The notes below the pieces were generated by a model. The model was not told where the DNA came from, made no database searches, and saw nothing but the letters and a program-made list of their open reading frames with translations. The position numbers were made by a program, and so were the translations under genes. From the NCBI RefSeq assembly GCF_016863195.1, contig NZ_BOOK01000016.1, positions 1 to 64,000 on the forward strand: DNA of 64,000 bases, given 5' to 3'. The DNA comes from Paraplanobispora takensis. Lineage in GTDB: Bacteria; Actinomycetota; Actinomycetes; Streptosporangiales; Streptosporangiaceae. Shown here piece after piece: positions 1-8,845 of the stretch (positions are counted from its first letter, which is position 1; the number at the start of each line of letters is the position of its first letter).

Positions 1-3000
1 TCGTGGGGCATGTGTGCGGATACGGCCGTTCGGGGACGTGCTGTCGCCACTGCGCCTCGGCCAGACTGCGGATGAGCATGCCGCAGATGTGCTCGGCCGA
101 GCGCCGAGGGTCGGTCTGCCACAGGATGACGGCCTGGTCGGCGCCGGCACCGGCCAGCGTGCGGCCGTCCGGACTGAAGGCGATGGCCTGTACCGGCTGA
201 GTGTGGCCGCTCAGGCGGGCCAGGAGCCGCCGGCCCCGCAGGTCCCACAGGGTGACGGTGTGGTCGCCGCTGGTGAAGGCGAGGGTGCGTCCGTCCGGGC
301 TGAAGGCCACCCCGGTGGTGATGGCGTCGGCGTGGTCGGACAAGGTGGCCAGCCGGGTGCGCCGAGCCACATCCCACAGCATGACGGTGCGGTCGGCGCC
401 GGCGGTGGCGAGCGTGCGGCCGTCCGGGCTGAAGGCGACGGTGCGCACCCAGCCGTTATGGCCTGCCAGCGGAGCGGCCAGCGGTTTGCGTGTGGCCACA
501 TCCCACAGCATGACGGCGGGGTCGTGCCCCGCGCTGGCCAGGATGCGGCCGTCCGGGCTGAAGGCCAGTCCGTTGACGGCCAGGCTGTGGCCGGTGAGCG
601 TGGCCAGGCGTGTACCGCGGGCGGCATCCCACAAGATGACGGTGTGGTCGACGCCGCCGGTGGCCAGCAGCCGGCCGTCCGGGCTGAAGGCGGCATCGAG
701 CACCGGGCCGGTGTGGCCGTCGAGCCGGGCGGCGACGCGTCCGTCGCGCCACAGGGTCACCGCGCTGCCGGCGATCACGGAGGGCAGTCCGACGGTGCCG
801 CCGGCGGTGGCGAGCGTGCGCCCGTCCGGGCTGAACGCCAGGGCGTTGACCTGCGGTGAGGGATCGTCATAGACGGCCGCCAAGGTGCGGTCGGCGCTGT
901 GCCACAGCATGGTGCGCCGGCCGCTCGCGCTGGCCAGGGTGCGGCCGTCCGGGCTGAAGGCGATATCGGCGACCGCGGTGGCGTGGCCCGCCAGGCTCGC
1001 CTGGGTCAGGTCCCACAGCAGGATCGTGCCGTCCTCACCGGCACTGGCCAGCGTGGGCGAGGACGGATCGAAGGCGATCGTGTAGACGCTGGCCTGGTGA
1101 CCGAGGAGCCGGCCCCGCAGCGTCCGATGTGCCACGTCCCACAGCAGCACCGCCGGGTCGTGTCCGGAGCCGGCCAGGGTGCGTCCGTCCGGGCTGAAGG
1201 CGAGTGCGATGATCTGCCCGCCCCCGCCCCCGCCCCCGCCCCCGCCGGAGCCGGGGCCGAGCCGGGCCAGCCGGGTGCGCCGCGCCACATCCCACAGCTG
1301 GACGCTGGCCTGCCCGCCGGCACTGGCCAGGAGCCGGCCGTCCGGGCTGAAGGCCACGGCGGCGGCCGTCTCGGGGTGTTCGCCCAGCGGCACCGGTGGG
1401 ACCTGCCGGGCCAGGTCCCACAACAGCACGGCCCGGTCGTCGCCGGCGGTGGCCAGGGTGCGGCCGTCCGGGCTGAAGGCCACTCCGCGCACCGCGGCCC
1501 GGTGACCGGTGAGGGTACGCAACCGCACGCGCCGGTCCGCATCCCACACCACCACGTTGTGATCGTCGCCGGCGGTGGCCAGGGTGCGGCCGTCCGAGCT
1601 GAAGGCGATCTCCCGGATCTGCCGGTCGTGCCCGGGCAGCGCGGCGATGCGGGCACGGCCGGGCACATCCCACAGCACCAGGACACCGTCCTCGCCGCCG
1701 GTGGCCAGGGTGCGCCCGTCCGGGCTGAGCGCCGCGGCCTTCAGCCAGGTGTCGTGGCCCATCAGGCGGGCCAGCAGGGTGCCGCTGCGGACGTCCCACA
1801 GCCGCACGCTCCTGTCGCGGCCGGCACTGATGAGAGTGCGGCCGTCGGGAGTGATCAGCACCTGGGAGACCGCGCCCGCGTGGCCGGTGAGCGTGCCACG
1901 GCGCGCCAGGTGCGGCGTCATGCTGAGCAGGGCGCTGCGGGCCTCGGCGGTCGGCGCCAGGGCGTGTGCCTCGACCGCGAGCGGCATGGCCGCATCGGGC
2001 TGGGAGTCGGCCAAGTACAGCGCCTGCGTGGCGAGCTGGCGCGACAGCGCCACCCGGTGTGCCTGGGTGGCCTCGCGCCACTTCACGGTCGCGAACACTC
2101 CCGTGGCCGTGGAGACGACCAGCAGCAGCGCCAATCCGACGGCGAGCACGCGCAGCTGGCGTCTGCGGCGCACCGCCTTGGTGTGCTCGGTGTCCTCCTG
2201 CGCGATGGAGGCGTCCAAAAAGGCCCGTTCCAGCGTGTTGAGCACGCTGCGACGCGCACCGGCGCCCTGACCGCGCTGGCCGTCGGCCTCCCGGCGATTC
2301 ACCCATTCTCGGGCGATCACCAGCCGGGCGCCCCGGTACAGCGCCCCGGGATCGCGCCCGAGCTCCGTCCACGCCTGGGCCGCCTGGGTGAGCTCGCGAT
2401 GCACGCACAAGTCCTCCCGGTCGGTGGTCAGCCACTGATGCAACCGGGGCCAGGCTCTGATCAGCGCCTCGTGTGCGATCTGCACCGTGTCCGCGCCGAG
2501 CGTGATCAGGCGGACCCGGGTGAAGTGGTCCAGGACGGTACGGATGTCGGCGTCGAGGGGGTCCAGCTCGGCGGGGGAGATCGGGCGGCCGGTGTCGCCC
2601 GTGCCCTCGCCGAATGCGGTCAGCCGTACGAACACCTCGCGGGCGCGGGCCTGCTGGGCCGGGGTGAGGGCGGCGTACACCGTCTCGGCGGTCTTGGCCA
2701 GGGCGCCGTGGATGCCGCCCGCCGCCTGATAACCGGCCAGGGTCAGGGTGTTGCCGCGGCGGCGGCGCCAGGTCTCGGCCAACGCGTGCGAGATGAGCGG
2801 CAGTGCACCGATCTGACCGGTCGAATCGGCCATGATCGCAGCCAGCAGGGAACCCTCGACGACGCAGCCGGCCTCCTGGGCGGGCCGGGTGACGGCCTGC
2901 CGGAGTTCCTCGGTGGTCATCGGCCCGACCGGCACCTGGGCACCGGTCAGCGCCGCGGCCAGTTCGGGATGGTCGGTGCAGTGGGCGTAGAAGTCGGCCC

Positions 3001-3766
3001 GCACCCCCAGAACGACACGCCCCGCGCCGGCCCCGTCGGCCAAGGCGGGCAGCGCCGCGATGAAGGCCGCCCGCTCCCGCCGGTCCCGGCAGAGGGTGAA
3101 GACCTCCTCGAACTGATCCACGATCAGCAGCAGCCCGGGCACCGCTGCGAGCCCCGCCGGATCATCTCGCAGCGCGGCATGGAGCTCGTCCGCCGAGGCG
3201 CCGCTCGCCTCGGCCAGGCCCTGCGCGCACGCCAGCAGCGGGTGCGCACCCGGGGTCATCAGCACCGGGCGCCACCCCCGCGCGCACGCGCGGGGCAGCA
3301 GACCCGCACGCAGCAGCGATGACTTGCCCGTTCCGGAGGCGCCGCACACCGCCAGCAGGCGTCGCCGGCTCAAGCGCTCCATCAGGTCGTCGATCAGGCC
3401 CTCCCGGCCGTGGAAGCGGGCGGCGTCCTCGGGTTGGTAGGCCGCCAGGCCGACATACGGCGCCCGGTCGTCGCGGCGGTCGCCGGCCGGTGCGGCGGCG
3501 CCGGCCTCCTCGGCCACGCATCGCCAGCGCTTCTCCCAGTGCCCGGCATCCCCGTCGCAGGCCCGGACATAGGCCAGCACCACCGCCAGGCTGGGCAGCG
3601 TCTCTCCGCGTGCCGCCTGGGCCAACGTGGTCGGCGCGTAGTGGGCCCGCCGTGACAGCTCCCGATAGCCCGGATTGCCGGCCTGCCGCCGCAGTTCGCG
3701 CAGCTCCCATGCGAATCGCTGGATGATCCCAGCCTCCGGATCGACCGGACGCTCGGGACGCGGCAT
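1..3766 (-). CDS. XRE-nSTAND ATPase-WD40 double-propeller protein, 3' end cut by window
   Basis: Open from ATG at 3766 to the left edge without a stop, 1255 codons visible. Order of parts: XRE-like helix-turn-helix (about residues 10-65), nSTAND-type P-loop ATPase with Walker A GASGTGKSS near residue 142-150 and a Walker B LLLIVDQFEEVF near 215, one membrane-spanning stretch around residue 535-560, then 14 WD40 repeats from about residue 625 to the edge, each centred on FSPDGRTLA. Fourteen blades would make two seven-bladed propellers; a run of ten glycines (residues 841-850) interrupts between blades 5 and 6. Known members of this family are thought to be STAND signalling switches in which WD40 repeats sense a ligand and the ATPase oligomerises. 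The specific ligand and output here are unknown. The plus-strand open frames opposite are shadows created by the repeated codons. Confidence 0.9.
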   Translation of the reverse strand, partial: MPRPERPVDPEAGIIQRFAWELRELRRQAGNPGYRELSRRAHYAPTTLAQAARGETLPSLAVVLAYVRACDGDAGHWEKRWRCVAEEAGAAAPAGDRRDDRAPYVGLAAYQPEDAARFHGREGLIDDLMERLSRRRLLAVCGASGTGKSSLLRAGLLPRACARGWRPVLMTPGAHPLLACAQGLAEASGASADELHAALRDDPAGLAAVPGLLLIVDQFEEVFTLCRDRRERAAFIAALPALADGAGAGRVVLGVRADFYAHCTDHPELAAALTGAQVPVGPMTTEELRQAVTRPAQEAGCVVEGSLLAAIMADSTGQIGALPLISHALAETWRRRRGNTLTLAGYQAAGGIHGALAKTAETVYAALTPAQQARAREVFVRLTAFGEGTGDTGRPISPAELDPLDADIRTVLDHFTRVRLITLGADTVQIAHEALIRAWPRLHQWLTTDREDLCVHRELTQAAQAWTELGRDPGALYRGARLVIAREWVNRREADGQRGQGAGARRSVLNTLERAFLDASIAQEDTEHTKAVRRRRQLRVLAVGLALLLVVSTATGVFATVKWREATQAHRVALSRQLATQALYLADSQPDAAMPLAVEAHALAPTAEARSALLSMTPHLARRGTLTGHAGAVSQVLITPDGRTLISAGRDRSVRLWDVRSGTLLARLMGHDTWLKAAALSPDGRTLATGGEDGVLVLWDVPGRARIAALPGHDRQIREIAFSSDGRTLATAGDDHNVVVWDADRRVRLRTLTGHRAAVRGVAFSPDGRTLATAGDDRAVLLWDLARQVPPVPLGEHPETAAAVAFSPDGRLLASAGGQASVQLWDVARRTRLARLGPGSGGGGGGGGGGQIIALAFSPDGRTLAGSGHDPAVLLWDVAHRTLRGRLLGHQASVYTIAFDPSSPTLASAGEDGTILLWDLTQASLAGHATAVADIAFSPDGRTLASASGRRTMLWHSADRTLAAVYDDPSPQVNALAFSPDGRTLATAGGTVGLPSVIAGSAVTLWRDGRVAARLDGHTGPVLDAAFSPDGRLLATGGVDHTVILWDAARGTRLATLTGHSLAVNGLAFSPDGRILASAGHDPAVMLWDVATRKPLAAPLAGHNGWVRTVAFSPDGRTLATAGADRTVMLWDVARRTRLATLSDHADAITTGVAFSPDGRTLAFTSGDHTVTLWDLRGRRLLARLSGHTQPVQAIAFSPDGRTLAGAGADQAVILWQTDPRRSAEHICGMLIRSLAEAQWRQHVPERPYPHTCPT

Positions 3767-3810
3767 CTCCCACCTCCGGGGCTACCAAGGCGACTCGCGC
3801 GGCTGTGCAG

Positions 3811-3854
3811 TTGTGCGGTGTTGATTGTGCACTGGCTACCCCGAAACCGCACAA
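3811..3854. promoter_or_regulatory. Inverted repeat between divergent genes
   Basis: TTGTGCGGT (3811-3819) is answered by ACCGCACAA (3846-3854), 9-bp perfect arms with a 26-bp spacer; a further TTGTGC lies at 3825. It sits in the 190-bp gap between the divergent WD40/STAND gene and the secreted-protein gene at 3957, so it could serve either. Candidate operator only; no known consensus was recognised. Confidence 0.4.
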
Positions 3855-3956
3855 CCCGACAAGCACTACACATATCGCTACACGGGCAAGTCGGGCGGAA
3901 GATCACGCTTGCCCGGAAGGTAACACGGCCACCACACCTCTGCAGGGAGGGCTCTT

Positions 3957-4343
3957 TTGAGCATCGGACGAAAGCTCTGCGCAACCGGCCTCGCCATGGT
4001 GAGCGCCGCTGTTCTACTGGCGGTGGGCACGGCGAGTCCGGCCTCCGCAGCTTCCAGCGAGTGCACTGTTCCTTGGGGCTGGACCACTTGCACCACAGGC
4101 GAGGTCGCGGCCGATCCGAACGGTAACTTCCTGGAGATCAGCACCTGGGAATCCCCGAAACCGCTCAACAATCCCATCTGCAGCGAAAGCGAGATCAGGT
4201 GGAAGATCGTGGACGTGAAAAACAGTCACGTCATCCGTCGTGGGTCGGGCAAGGTCACCGACCTGAGGATCGAGAACGTCTACAGCCGGTACGTCGCCCG
4301 GCTCGACAACTGCCCCCGCATGACCGTGCAGCTGTCCGGCTGA
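3957..4343 (+). CDS. Small secreted protein, paralogue of the gene at 4604
   Basis: 128 residues starting at TTG (3957) six bases after the strong ribosome binding site CAGGGAGG; no in-frame ATG fits better. Residues 1-31 are a Sec signal peptide ending AxA (PASAA). The mature part, about 97 residues, has six cysteines and a segment W-K-I-V-D-V followed by GSGKV and a terminal LDNC. The same order (W-R-V-L-D-V, GSGRI, LFNC) occurs in the convergent gene at 4604-4975, so the two are divergent paralogues. Function not recognised; the disulfide-rich exported form would suit a small extracellular effector or inhibitor, which is inference only. Confidence 0.8.
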   Translation: MSIGRKLCATGLAMVSAAVLLAVGTASPASAASSECTVPWGWTTCTTGEVAADPNGNFLEISTWESPKPLNNPICSESEIRWKIVDVKNSHVIRRGSGKVTDLRIENVYSRYVARLDNCPRMTVQLSG

Positions 4344-4603
4344 TCGAAGAAGCCTGCTGCCCGGTTCACCCGGCCGGGCAGCAGGGCACCGTACCGGCCG
4401 CCCATAGAACTCAGAGCGTTCATCGAAATCGCGCCGGGTCGGCCAGGCAGGGCACACGGCCTGAAAGCGTTCCCGCAGACGGGCCTCTCTGATCGCGGTG
4501 CATGTCGTCGCCGACCCGCCCGAGGCATTCGGTGGCTCCATGTCTCAGGGCCTGACGGCGTCGCTATCTCAAAATCGTCGTGGGCGGATCCTCGCGGTGC
4601 CGG

Positions 4604-4975
4604 TTAAGGGTGCTCGTTGTCGATCCAGCCGAAGGCTGAGGATCCGCAGTTGAACAGCTCCAGCCGGTAGTAGCCGAAGAGGCCGGGGATGGATCCGCTG
4701 GCGTGCCGGAATGCCCCTATCCGTCCTGACCCGACGACTACCCTGGTGTTGACGTCGAGAACACGCCAGCTGCAGCCGTACCCCGAGACGCTGGAATCGA
4801 GATGCCAGTCGATGAAGTGCCGGGGAGCCGCGATGATATTCGTTTCGCAGTGGTTGGTGGCGACGACGCACCTGGCCGACGCGGCGGCCGCCGGCGACGC
4901 CGCGGCCACACCTGCCCCTGATATCAGGGCGAGGGCGGCTGCGGTGCCGGCCATCCTCTTCAACGGTCTGCTCAT
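4604..4975 (-). CDS. Small secreted protein, paralogue of the gene at 3957
   Basis: 123 residues from ATG at 4975, preceded by AGGAGG six bases upstream; an open frame extends further upstream but lacks a ribosome site and the signal peptide begins exactly at this ATG (MSRPLKRMAG). Signal peptide of about 37 residues ending AAA/A. The mature region has four cysteines and the shared pattern W-R-V-L-D-V, GSGRI, Y-Y-R-L-E-L-F-N-C. It is transcribed toward its paralogue. An 11-bp-armed inverted repeat lies 145 bp upstream. Function unknown. Confidence 0.8.
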   Translation of the reverse strand: MSRPLKRMAGTAAALALISGAGVAAASPAAAASARCVVATNHCETNIIAAPRHFIDWHLDSSVSGYGCSWRVLDVNTRVVVGSGRIGAFRHASGSIPGLFGYYRLELFNCGSSAFGWIDNEHP

Positions 4976-5118
4976 GTGGTTCCTCCTGAACGTTCTGATC
5001 TCTGATTTCTCAGAGGTTTTCCGAACGGCGGGACTCCGCCGGCATGGGACTGCCTGGATCGGGCGATAGTTCCCAGTGCCGCCTGGTAACGGCCCGTGCA
5101 TGAGCCTTTGTAGCTTCT

Positions 5119-5166
5119 TGCGGGGTTGTGCGGCTTCGGTGCGATTGATGCACAAACAACCCCGCA
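5119..5166. promoter_or_regulatory. 11-bp-armed inverted repeat, operator or TetR-gene terminator
   Basis: TGCGGGGTTGT (5119-5129) pairs perfectly with ACAACCCCGCA (5156-5166); nested inside are TTGTGC (5126-5131) and GCACAA (5150-5155). It lies downstream of the TetR gene and upstream of the secreted-protein gene, both on the minus strand. The TTGTGCGG core also occurs in the inverted repeat at 3811 upstream of the paralogous secreted gene, which favours a shared operator; no U-tract follows. Confidence 0.4.
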
Positions 5167-5251
5167 TAACTCATGAGCATGTCCTGGAGCCCTCGGGCGG
5201 AGCAGGAGGCGGTCGGGGACGGCCTCCGGGTGCCGGCGTGTGGCGGCGGGG

Positions 5252-5842
5252 TCAGCTCTTTCCGGTGAGGGCGAGCAGCCTGTCCACCAGCGTCAACGTG
5301 TGATCGGTGCCGGCCGGGCGGCCGAAGAAGATGGCGTGGAAGTACAGCGGGGCCTGCACGATCTCCATCAGTTCCAGCAGGGTGGGGGGATTCTCGCCGC
5401 GGTCGCGGGCCCGGTCGAGCATGGCCTGCAGTTGCACGGCCCGTTCGAGGAGATAGATCTGGCGGGGCGTCGTCTCCTCTCCGTCGCGCGTGCCGATCAT
5501 GGCGGCGCGCACGAAGACGGGGCCCAGGGGGCCGGAGACGTCGTCGGCGACCTGGAGCGCGTAGGCCTCGAGATCGCCCCGGAGCGTCCCGGTGTCGGGG
5601 ACCGGTGACGAGCGCGTCAGCCGCTCGGTGACCACATCGTCGATCAACCCCGCGAGAGTGCCCCAGCGGCGGTAGATCGTCGTCTGGTGCACGCCGGACC
5701 GCTCGGCCACCAGTGCGACGTTCAGGTCGTCCCAGCCTTCCTCGTGCAGCAGGTCGATGACGGCCTGGTGCACCGCCGCGCGGACGCGGGCGGTACGGCC
5801 TCCGGGGCGGCGGGCGGGGTGTTCTGCTGTCACGGCCCACAC
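5252..5842 (-). CDS. TetR family transcriptional regulator
   Basis: 196 residues from GTG at 5842 (a second GTG at 5833 is possible). Residues about 19-65 form the TetR DNA-binding domain, with the recognition region LVAERSGVHQTTIYRRWGT typical of the AcrR/TetR_C group; the rest is an alpha-helical ligand-binding domain. It is divergent from the alpha/beta hydrolase at 5925, and two similar 21-bp sites lie in the 82-bp gap, one beside each start. It therefore probably represses itself and the hydrolase/membrane gene pair, with an unknown inducer. Confidence 0.9.
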   Translation of the reverse strand: MWAVTAEHPARRPGGRTARVRAAVHQAVIDLLHEEGWDDLNVALVAERSGVHQTTIYRRWGTLAGLIDDVVTERLTRSSPVPDTGTLRGDLEAYALQVADDVSGPLGPVFVRAAMIGTRDGEETTPRQIYLLERAVQLQAMLDRARDRGENPPTLLELMEIVQAPLYFHAIFFGRPAGTDHTLTLVDRLLALTGKS

Positions 5843-5846
5843 ACTA

Positions 5847-5867
5847 ACGCAAAAAGTATTGCTTTAA
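5847..5867. promoter_or_regulatory. Probable TetR operator, copy 1
   Basis: Begins ACGCAAAAAG and ends TTGCTTTAA, 5 bp from the TetR start codon. It matches copy 2 at 5895-5915 in 16 of 21 positions in the same orientation. Confidence 0.55.
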
Positions 5868-5894
5868 CTTCCGGGGCGCCCTACTCTCTCCTTG

Positions 5895-5915
5895 ACGCAA
5901 GAAAACTTGCATTAA
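5895..5915. promoter_or_regulatory. Probable TetR operator, copy 2
   Basis: Begins ACGCAAG and ends CTTGCATTAA, containing the perfect inverted repeat GCAAG-AAAA-CTTGC (5897-5910). It ends just before the hydrolase ribosome site and overlaps a TTGACG that could be a -35 element. Confidence 0.6.
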
Positions 5916-5924
5916 GGGATGGGC

Positions 5925-7199
5925 ATGGATGCACTGATCTTCGACAGGGATGTCACCTTCTGGTACGAGACGTTGCGTTCCCTGGGCCACATCGCCTATG
6001 GGGGCGCGGACTTCGGCGAGGTCATGGCGACCGCGCAGCGGATCGTCGAAGGCGACTACGACAGCTGGCACGACGAGTGGCGGGCCACCGCCGACCGGGT
6101 CGCCGCCCACGCCGAGCGCAGCCTGGCGGCCGGCCACCGGGTCAGCGCCCGGGACGGGTTCCTGCGGGCGTGCACCTACTACCGCTCGGCGGAGTTCTTC
6201 CTGCACGCGAACCCGTCCGACCCGCGCGTCACCGACGCCTACCGGCGCGGCGTGCGGTGCTTCCGCACGGCGGCCGAGCTGTCGGAGAGTCGCATCGAGC
6301 CGGTGGCGATCCCGTACGGGGACACCGTCCTGCCGGGCTACTTCTACAGCGCGGGCGACGGCCGTACCCCGCGGCCGGTGGTCGTGATGCACAACGGCTT
6401 CGACGGCGGCGCCGAGGAGATGCACTTCTTCGGCGCGGCGGCTCTGGCCGAGCGGGGCTATCACGTCCTGACCTTCGACGGCCCCGGGCAGCCGGGGGCG
6501 ATACACGGTCAGGGGCTGACGTTCCGGCCGGACTGGGAGAACGTGATCGGCCCGGTGCTCGACCACCTGCTCGCGATCCCGGGGATCGATCCGGAACGGG
6601 TGGCGCTGCTGGGCGCCAGCATGGGCGGGTTGCTGGCACCCCGGGCGGCGGCCTTCGAGCCCCGGATCAAGGCGCTCGTCGCCTTCGACGGCGTCTACGA
6701 CATGGGAGCGGCCGTCGCCGGTCACTTCGGCGGTGACCGCGACGCGGCACGCGCCGCGCTGAGCGCCGAGTCGGCGCCCGAGATCGACGAGGTCCTCCGG
6801 GAGCTCATGGCGGGCGACCCCGTCATGCGGTGGGCCTTCACCCACGGCGCCTGGGTGACCGGGGCCCGGTCACCGCGGGAGTACGCGGCCAGGCTGCTCG
6901 ACTATCACCTCCGCGACGGCATCGCCGAGCGGATCGCCTGCCCCACACTGGTCTGCTCGGCGGCCGAGGACTTCGCCTTCGCCGGACAGCCCGAGGCCCT
7001 CTACGCCCACCTCACCTGCCCGAAGACCTTCCTGGAGTTCACCGCCGGGGAGGGGGGCGGCGCCCACTGTCAGTCGGGCGCCCAGCGGCTGGCGATGGCC
7101 CGCATCGGCGACTGGCTGGACGAGACCTTCGGCGAGACCTGCACCGCCTCCGCAGACTCGGGGGCCTCGCCGGCCTTCACGGCCCTCGCGACCTCTTGA
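5925..7199 (+). CDS. Alpha/beta hydrolase, FrsA/2,6-dihydroxypseudooxynicotine hydrolase-like
   Basis: 424 residues. ATG at 5925 is chosen over ATG 5919 because AAGGG at 5914 is properly spaced from it. An N-terminal helical cap of about 120 residues precedes the alpha/beta core. The nucleophile elbow is GASMGG, an oxyanion-region HNGFDGG lies before it, and the acid and base are probably the D of AAEDF and the H of GGGAHC near the C-terminus. Family members hydrolyse C-C bonds or esters of small aromatic or acyl compounds; the substrate here cannot be read. It forms a likely operon with the membrane protein at 7252 under the divergent TetR regulator. Confidence 0.8.
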   Translation: MDALIFDRDVTFWYETLRSLGHIAYGGADFGEVMATAQRIVEGDYDSWHDEWRATADRVAAHAERSLAAGHRVSARDGFLRACTYYRSAEFFLHANPSDPRVTDAYRRGVRCFRTAAELSESRIEPVAIPYGDTVLPGYFYSAGDGRTPRPVVVMHNGFDGGAEEMHFFGAAALAERGYHVLTFDGPGQPGAIHGQGLTFRPDWENVIGPVLDHLLAIPGIDPERVALLGASMGGLLAPRAAAFEPRIKALVAFDGVYDMGAAVAGHFGGDRDAARAALSAESAPEIDEVLRELMAGDPVMRWAFTHGAWVTGARSPREYAARLLDYHLRDGIAERIACPTLVCSAAEDFAFAGQPEALYAHLTCPKTFLEFTAGEGGGAHCQSGAQRLAMARIGDWLDETFGETCTASADSGASPAFTALATS

Positions 7200-7251
7200 C
7201 GCCGCCGGCCCTTTCCGCTCTTCCCTCATCCACGATCCTCAGGAGTACGAA

Positions 7252-7905
7252 ATGAACCGCTCCGGCAACGACGGAATCATGTCAGTGGTGCTCTGGGACG
7301 TCGTTCCCGTGATCGGCACCTACTACGGCTGCCGCGCCCTGGGCGTGAGCGAATACCTCTCCCTGCTCGCGGCGTCGGGCGTCGGGTTCCTCCGCGTCGC
7401 CTACGTCGCACTCAGGCAGCGCCGGTTCGACGGCTTCGCCGCCTTCATGGGCCTGCTGTTCGGTGTGGGGCTCGGCCTGGCCTTCCTGACCGGGGACGAG
7501 AGGTTCCTGCTGGCCGTCAAGTCCGTCACCACCTCGATCGCCGGGCTGGTCTTCCTCGGCACCTGCCTGCTGGGCCGTCCCGCGGCGTTCGCCGTGGCCA
7601 AGCGGTTCGGCGCCGAGGACGCGGACACGGCACGGCGCTGGGACGCCCTGTACGCGGCGGAACCGGCGTTCCGCCGCGTCTACCTGGTGATGACCCTGGT
7701 GTGGGCCCTGGTTCTCCTGGCCGAGTCGGCCCTGCGCGTCCCGCTGGTCTATCTGCTGCCGACCGACGTCATGGCCGGTCTGTCGTCCCTTCTCCTCATC
7801 GGGACCATCGGGCTGCTGGCTCTGTGGAGCGGCTGGTACGGCAAGCGCGGTGAGCAGGCGGCCCTGCGTGCCCGCTCCGCCGCGGGGCCGGCCGGCGCCC
7901 TGTGA
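7252..7905 (+). CDS. VC0807-like integral membrane protein
   Basis: 217 residues with ATG after AGGAG. Hydrophobicity shows about five to six membrane segments (starting around residues 10, 30, 65, 90, 145 and 178), with a charged loop AKRFGAEDAD between the fourth and fifth. The layout and the opening WDVVPVIGTYYG resemble the VC0807/DUF3159-like membrane family, whose function is unknown. It lies 52 bp after the hydrolase and is probably co-transcribed with it; a role in uptake or efflux of the hydrolase substrate is conceivable but unproved. Confidence 0.7.
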   Translation: MNRSGNDGIMSVVLWDVVPVIGTYYGCRALGVSEYLSLLAASGVGFLRVAYVALRQRRFDGFAAFMGLLFGVGLGLAFLTGDERFLLAVKSVTTSIAGLVFLGTCLLGRPAAFAVAKRFGAEDADTARRWDALYAAEPAFRRVYLVMTLVWALVLLAESALRVPLVYLLPTDVMAGLSSLLLIGTIGLLALWSGWYGKRGEQAALRARSAAGPAGAL

Positions 7906-7984
7906 GACCAGGTCACGTGTGACGCGTTCGTGATCAAGGCGCGGCAGGATTTCCCTTCCCACATCGGGCTGAAAGGACATCACT

Positions 7985-8794
7985 GTGAAGCGAGTGATCG
8001 CGGGCGCCGTCGCGGCCGTGGCCATCACCTCCGTGGCGGCGGCACCTGCTCAGGCGGCTTCCGCGGATCCGGTCAAGGCGTTGAAGAGCCAGTTGATCGC
8101 GGGCAAGGGGGTGAAGTTCACCGACGTCACCACCCTCGTCGAGTTTCAGGACAAGAAGACGCCTTTCCTCCGGCGCACCGGCTCCTTCCAGTTCGGCAAG
8201 GGCACGATCGTCGCCTCCGAGGTCAGCACCAAGCGCACCGACGAGGCGACTCCCGATGAGTGGTTCAGCTATCTCCCGCAGCCTGAGGACAAGCCGGAAC
8301 GGACGATCAAGATCGGCACCACCAGCTACTACTCCGGCGGTCGCTGGCGGCCGTCGAAGGGCAAGACCTGGCTCAAGCACCCCGATGGCATGAGCGCCGG
8401 ACTCAGCGGCGAGTACAGCCAGCAGGTGAACGCGGCCGAACCGGCGACGCTGAAGGTCCTGATCACGAAGGGGAAGCGGACGGGGCGCACCTACTCCGGA
8501 AAGATCACCTTCGGTGCGTTGGACAAGGTCTCCCCGTGGGCGCGGAACAGCGGACAGTACGGACGCCTGAGGGGGGAGGCGTCCGAGGTGCTGCACTTCA
8601 CCCTCACCCTGGGATCCGACCGGCTCCCCGAGCGGCTGGTCGTCCTCTATCCGTGGCCCGCCCGCGACAACGCGGCGGAGTGGGAGAAGAACAAGATCAG
8701 CGTCGAGACCCGTTATACCGGGTGGGGCAGCCGGGTGAGCGTCAAGGCGCCTCCGGCCGCCAAGACCATGAGCGCGATCGCGAAGCGGCGCTAG
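7985..8794 (+). CDS. Secreted LolA/LppX-like hypothetical protein
   Basis: 269 residues from GTG 7985, with GAAAGGA nine bases upstream. A Sec signal of 25 residues ends AQAA. The mature protein is beta-rich and polar (KITFGALDKVSPW, LPERLVVLYPWP), of the size and pattern of exported actinomycete proteins resembling LolA/LppX lipid carriers, but there is no lipobox cysteine. Family assignment is tentative. It ends 14 bp before a strong bidirectional terminator. Confidence 0.6.
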   Translation: MKRVIAGAVAAVAITSVAAAPAQAASADPVKALKSQLIAGKGVKFTDVTTLVEFQDKKTPFLRRTGSFQFGKGTIVASEVSTKRTDEATPDEWFSYLPQPEDKPERTIKIGTTSYYSGGRWRPSKGKTWLKHPDGMSAGLSGEYSQQVNAAEPATLKVLITKGKRTGRTYSGKITFGALDKVSPWARNSGQYGRLRGEASEVLHFTLTLGSDRLPERLVVLYPWPARDNAAEWEKNKISVETRYTGWGSRVSVKAPPAAKTMSAIAKRR

Positions 8795-8807
8795 CCGGTC
8801 GCGGAGG

Positions 8808-8845
8808 GGGCCGGGCGGTGGACCTCGACGGTCCCCGCCCGGCCC
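8808..8845. terminator. Bidirectional hairpin terminator
   Basis: GGGCCGGGCGG (8808-8818) pairs with CCGCCCGGCCC (8835-8845), and the loop itself folds GGACC-tcgac-GGTCC, giving a nearly continuous 16-bp stem. It lies between the convergent genes ending at 8794 and 8922. Confidence 0.7.

Noticed and set aside
1213-1248. Possible frameshift in the cytosine-rich run
   Set aside because: WD40 codons on both sides are in the same frame; the run simply codes ten glycines.
899-3322. Very long plus-strand open frames opposite the WD40/STAND gene (up to about 800 codons)
   Set aside because: They are antisense shadows of the repeated high-GC codons; composition is Gly/Arg/Ala-rich and no domain or ribosome site appears.
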